From: Candidatus Aminicenantes bacterium RBG_13_64_14
Lineage (GTDB): Bacteria > Acidobacteriota > Aminicenantia > Aminicenantales > Saccharicenantaceae
Length of the DNA: 9,430 nucleotides
Reading direction: 5' to 3'
NCBI GenBank assembly: GCA_001773855.1
Contig: MEXZ01000074.1
Location: forward strand, 20,600 to 30,029
The position numbers and the translations under genes were made by a program. Position 1 is the stretch's first letter. Every line of letters starts with the position of its first letter. This document shows positions 6,951 to 9,430 of this stretch, one piece after another. The notes under the pieces are model-generated. The model ran no database searches. It was not told the DNA's origin and was given only the letters and a program-made list of their open reading frames with translations.

Positions 6951-9146
6951 GTGAAGAAGGCGACGCTCATCACCGGCCTGGAATTCATTGACGGCGCCAT
7001 CGACGAGATCGTCTTCACTAACCCCGACAACGGCTACACGGTTTGCCGCTTCCAGCCCGAAAGCGGCGAGGTGATAACCGTCGTCGGCTCTTTCCCGCCG
7101 CTGACGCCCGGCGAGGTTCTCCGCATCCGCGGCCAATGGGAGCTCAACCCGCGCTTCGGGCGGCAGTTCAAGGTCGACCACTTCACCCTCACCCTGCCCT
7201 CTTCGGTCAAGGGCATCGAAAAATTCCTGGCCTCGGGCCTGGTCAAGGGGATCGGCCCGGTGCTGGCCAAGCGTATCGTCGGAACGTTCGGCGCGGGGAC
7301 GATCGACATCCTGACCCGGGAGCCGGAGCGGCTCGGCGAGGTCGGAGGCGTCGGCGCTGTCAAGCTGAAAGAGATCCGGAGATCCTGGGCCGAGCACCAG
7401 GACATCCGGGACCTGATCATGTTCCTCCAGGAGCACAGCGTCTCGACCAGCCTGGCCACAAAGATCTACCGGCAGTACGGGGACCGGTCGTTCACCGTCC
7501 TCAAGACGAACCCCTACCAGCTGAGCCTCGATATTTGGGGCGTCGGCTTCAAGACGGCCGACCAGATCGCCCTGAAGCTCGGCATGGACCCGGGCTCGCT
7601 CGACCGGATCAAGGCCTATATCCTCTATATCCTCGAAAAGGACAACGAGCAAGGTCACATTTTTTCTCTCGCTTCGGAGGTCCTTGAGAAATGCGGGACC
7701 GACCTGGAGGTCCCCGCGGATAAGGCCGGAGTCGCCTTGGACGGTCTGCTCAAGGGCGAGAAGGTAGTCAGCGAGGAGTGGGGCGGCGGCCGGGCCCTCT
7801 ACCTGCCCTTCTTCTATCAGGCCCAGGAAGAGGTCGCGCGTTCTATCCACAAGCTGGCCGGATTTCCCTGCCGGGCCCCGGACTTCGACCTCGGCCAGGC
7901 CGTCGCCGACACGGAAAAAGGACTGGGAATGGCCTTCTCGCCCCTGCAAAAGCTGGCCATCCGGGAGAGCTTCGAGCGGAAGATCCTGGTCATCACCGGA
8001 GGTCCCGGCACGGGCAAGACGACCATCGTCCGGGCCGTCGTGGACATCTTCCGGAAGTGGGGAAGGGAGGTCCTTCTGGCCGCCCCGACGGGCCGAGCGG
8101 CCAAGCGTCTCTTGGAGACGACTGGGCAGGAAGCCCGGACGATCCACCGGGTCCTCGAATTCAGTCCCAAGCAGGGGACGTTCAAGCGGAACGCGTCGAA
8201 CCCGCTCCGCGGCGAGGCCCTGGTCATCGACGAGTTCTCGATGGTCGACCTGCCGCTCATGTACCACCTCCTCAAGGCCGTCCCGCCCTGGATGCGGCTC
8301 ATACTCGTCGGCGACAAGGACCAGCTTCCCTCGGTCGGTCCCGGGACCCTGCTCCGGGACATCATCGAGTCGGGCACGGTCGACGTTGTCCGGCTCGACG
8401 AGATCTTCAGGCAGGAGAAGGAGAGCCTCATCGTCGTCAACGCCCACCGGGTCAATCAAGGACAGTCCCTCGTTTACGCGCCGCGGACGGACAAGAACGC
8501 CGATTTCTACTTCATCCGTCAGGACGACGAGAGGAAGGTCTTCCAGACCATCCTCAAGATGTGCTCCTCGAGCATCCCCTACAAGCTCGGCCTGAGCCCG
8601 ATCTCCCCTCAGATCCAGGTCATCAGCCCCATGTACAAGGGCCTCGTCGGCGTCGACAACCTCAACACGGAGCTCCAGGCCCGCCTCAACCCAGGGCGGG
8701 AAGGCCTCCAGGTCGGGAGCCGCGAGTTCCGCGCCCGCGATAAGGTCATGCAGGTGCGCAACGACTACGACAAGGACGTCTTTAACGGCGATATCGGGAT
8801 CGTCCTCCATGCGGACAAAGCCAAGTTCCGGCTGTTCGTCGACTTCGACGGCCGGACGGTGAGCTACGAGAGGGACGAGCTCAACGACGTCACTCTGGCC
8901 TACGCCGTTTCCGTCCACAAGGCCCAGGGCAGCGAATACCAGGCCGTCATCATGCCCCTCCTGACCCAGCACTTCATCATGCTCCAGCGCAACCTCTTCT
9001 ACACGGCCCTGACCCGGGCCAAAAAGCTGAGCGTGGTCATCGGCTCCTACAAGGCGCTCTACATCGCCATCAAGAACGACAAGCCGGTCAAAAGGAACTC
9101 CCTCGTCAAAGACAAGCTCATCCGGCTTGGCGGCGCAGAAGCCTGA
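6951..9146 (+). CDS. recD2: RecD2-type ATP-dependent DNA helicase (superfamily 1B)
   Basis: RecD2 proteins are RecBC-independent 5'-3' DNA helicases (YrrC in Bacillus) that act in DNA repair and replication-fork maintenance. The 731-residue protein begins with an OB-like N-terminal domain (about 15-80), then helix-hairpin-helix repeats (about 88-215, including VKGIGPVLAKRI and WGVGFKTADQIA). The helicase core follows: Walker A GGPGTGKTT (350-358), motif Ia APTGRAAKRL (378-387), Walker B VIDEFSMVD (425-433), motif III VGDKDQLPSVGPG (453-465), DEIFRQ (483-488), VHKAQGSEY (655-663), and motif VI FYTALTRAKK (683-692) with the putative arginine finger Arg689. The long N-terminal region and the absence of neighbouring recB/recC distinguish it from RecBCD-type RecD. 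The start is GTG at 6951 with GAGGG close upstream; the nearby ATG at 6949 is out of frame and stops immediately. All motifs look intact. Confidence 0.95.
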   Translation: MKKATLITGLEFIDGAIDEIVFTNPDNGYTVCRFQPESGEVITVVGSFPPLTPGEVLRIRGQWELNPRFGRQFKVDHFTLTLPSSVKGIEKFLASGLVKGIGPVLAKRIVGTFGAGTIDILTREPERLGEVGGVGAVKLKEIRRSWAEHQDIRDLIMFLQEHSVSTSLATKIYRQYGDRSFTVLKTNPYQLSLDIWGVGFKTADQIALKLGMDPGSLDRIKAYILYILEKDNEQGHIFSLASEVLEKCGTDLEVPADKAGVALDGLLKGEKVVSEEWGGGRALYLPFFYQAQEEVARSIHKLAGFPCRAPDFDLGQAVADTEKGLGMAFSPLQKLAIRESFERKILVITGGPGTGKTTIVRAVVDIFRKWGREVLLAAPTGRAAKRLLETTGQEARTIHRVLEFSPKQGTFKRNASNPLRGEALVIDEFSMVDLPLMYHLLKAVPPWMRLILVGDKDQLPSVGPGTLLRDIIESGTVDVVRLDEIFRQEKESLIVVNAHRVNQGQSLVYAPRTDKNADFYFIRQDDERKVFQTILKMCSSSIPYKLGLSPISPQIQVISPMYKGLVGVDNLNTELQARLNPGREGLQVGSREFRARDKVMQVRNDYDKDVFNGDIGIVLHADKAKFRLFVDFDGRTVSYERDELNDVTLAYAVSVHKAQGSEYQAVIMPLLTQHFIMLQRNLFYTALTRAKKLSVVIGSYKALYIAIKNDKPVKRNSLVKDKLIRLGGAEA

Positions 9147-9193
9147 AATTGCCGATAGAACTGCCCGGGGAATTCCTTTTCGGCGATTTCAGG
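9142..9193 (+). terminator. Long hairpin across the recD2 stop codon, possible terminator
   Basis: CCTGAAATTGCCGA (9142-9155) pairs with TCGGCGATTTCAGG (9180-9193) over 14 positions, 13 Watson-Crick plus one GU, with a 24-base loop. The left arm contains the recD2 TGA stop (9144-9146). Only GCGGTTTG follows, so it lacks a proper T-run. It may protect the 3' end or impede read-through into the next gene rather than act as a classic intrinsic terminator. Confidence 0.45.
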
Positions 9194-9198
9194 GCGGT

Positions 9199-9226
9199 TT
9201 GACTCGCCGGACGAATCCATTATAAT
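9199..9226 (+). promoter_or_regulatory. Near-consensus promoter of the ferritin-like gene
   Basis: TTGACT (9199-9204), a 16-base spacer and a perfect TATAAT (9221-9226) make one of the two strongest-looking promoters in the window. Transcription would start near 9233, giving a leader of about 40 bases with AAAGGAGGG at 9257-9265. No obvious operator, Fur box or PerR box is seen overlapping it. Confidence 0.8.
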
Positions 9227-9272
9227 GACCGCATCCTCGGGACCCCTACCCAGGTGAAAGGAGGGATACGCC

Positions 9273-9430
9273 ATGCCCCATCGCCGTTTCCAATCCGTCT
9301 CGGACATCATCACCTTCGCCATCGAGCGGGAAAAGGAGGCGGCCGACGGCTATGGTCACATGGCCGGCATTGCCAGCACGCCGGGTCTGCGCGAGTTCCT
9401 CCTCTTCCTCCGGCAGGAAGAGGAATCCCA
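9273..9430 (+). CDS. Ferritin-like / rubrerythrin-type protein (N-terminal part, runs off the window)
   Basis: The visible 52 residues start MPHRRFQSVSDIITFAIEREKEAADGY and continue to a second helix ending in FLLFLRQEEES, with the next codon beginning CA (His or Gln). The pattern AIEREKEA..GY, then about 20 residues, then a helix ending in EExxH is typical of ferritin-like diiron proteins related to rubrerythrin. In these, Glu residues of the first helix (here Glu18 or Glu20) and an E..H pair in the second bind the metal. Such proteins commonly handle iron or reduce peroxide. The ATG at 9273 has an excellent AAAGGAGGG motif 7 bases upstream and its own strong promoter. Whether a C-terminal rubredoxin domain exists cannot be seen. 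Confidence 0.75.
   Translation, partial: MPHRRFQSVSDIITFAIEREKEAADGYGHMAGIASTPGLREFLLFLRQEEES

Overview
The window is GC-rich, protein-dense bacterial DNA carrying mostly core housekeeping genes. Gene content (separate secD and secF, a YajC, a bacterial-type Tgt, a YchF, a single-span type I signal peptidase and a RecD2) fits a Gram-negative-like bacterium. The LepB flavour (a long hydrophobic span running into a PTGSMEPTL box) and the overall composition recall Acidobacteriota or Aminicenantota. That placement is an impression from sequence feel, not a proof.

Layout. Positions 1-34 (minus strand) hold the first 11 codons of an unidentified gene with its own promoter just upstream (80-108). 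Positions 116-5426 (minus strand) form one compact operon, transcribed ychF, tgt, yajC, secD, secF. ychF/tgt and tgt/yajC overlap by 4 bases (ATGA), secD and secF are 1 base apart, and only yajC/secD has a real gap (62 bases). The tgt-yajC-secD-secF order is the classic one. The place held by queA in E. coli is taken here by the translation-associated ATPase ychF. SecF is longer than usual because of an extra helix-hairpin-helix-like (ComEA/GspK-type) segment in its first extracytoplasmic domain.

Positions 5427-5741 are a divergent intergenic region with a promoter facing each way: ychF on the minus strand, apparently leaderless, and lepB on the plus strand. It is packed with inverted repeats. 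lepB (5742-6443, plus) encodes type I signal peptidase, which cleaves preproteins exported by the Sec machinery encoded next door. About 500 bases without a credible gene follow (6444-6950). This stretch repeats part of the region upstream of lepB, so lepB sits between two related direct repeats, and it then holds several further strong inverted repeats. recD2 (6951-9146, plus) encodes a RecD2-type 5'-3' DNA helicase. After a hairpin across its stop codon comes a near-consensus promoter and the start of a ferritin-like/rubrerythrin-like gene (9273 to the window end).

Functional themes: protein export and maturation (SecD, SecF, YajC, LepB), translation quality and tRNA modification (YchF, Tgt), DNA repair (RecD2) and probably iron or oxidative-stress handling (ferritin-like protein). 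I see no defence system, CRISPR array, rRNA, tRNA or intact mobile element. The most unusual signals are the SecF insertion, a family of 20-bp palindromes with a shared architecture, and the predicted leaderless start of the ychF operon.
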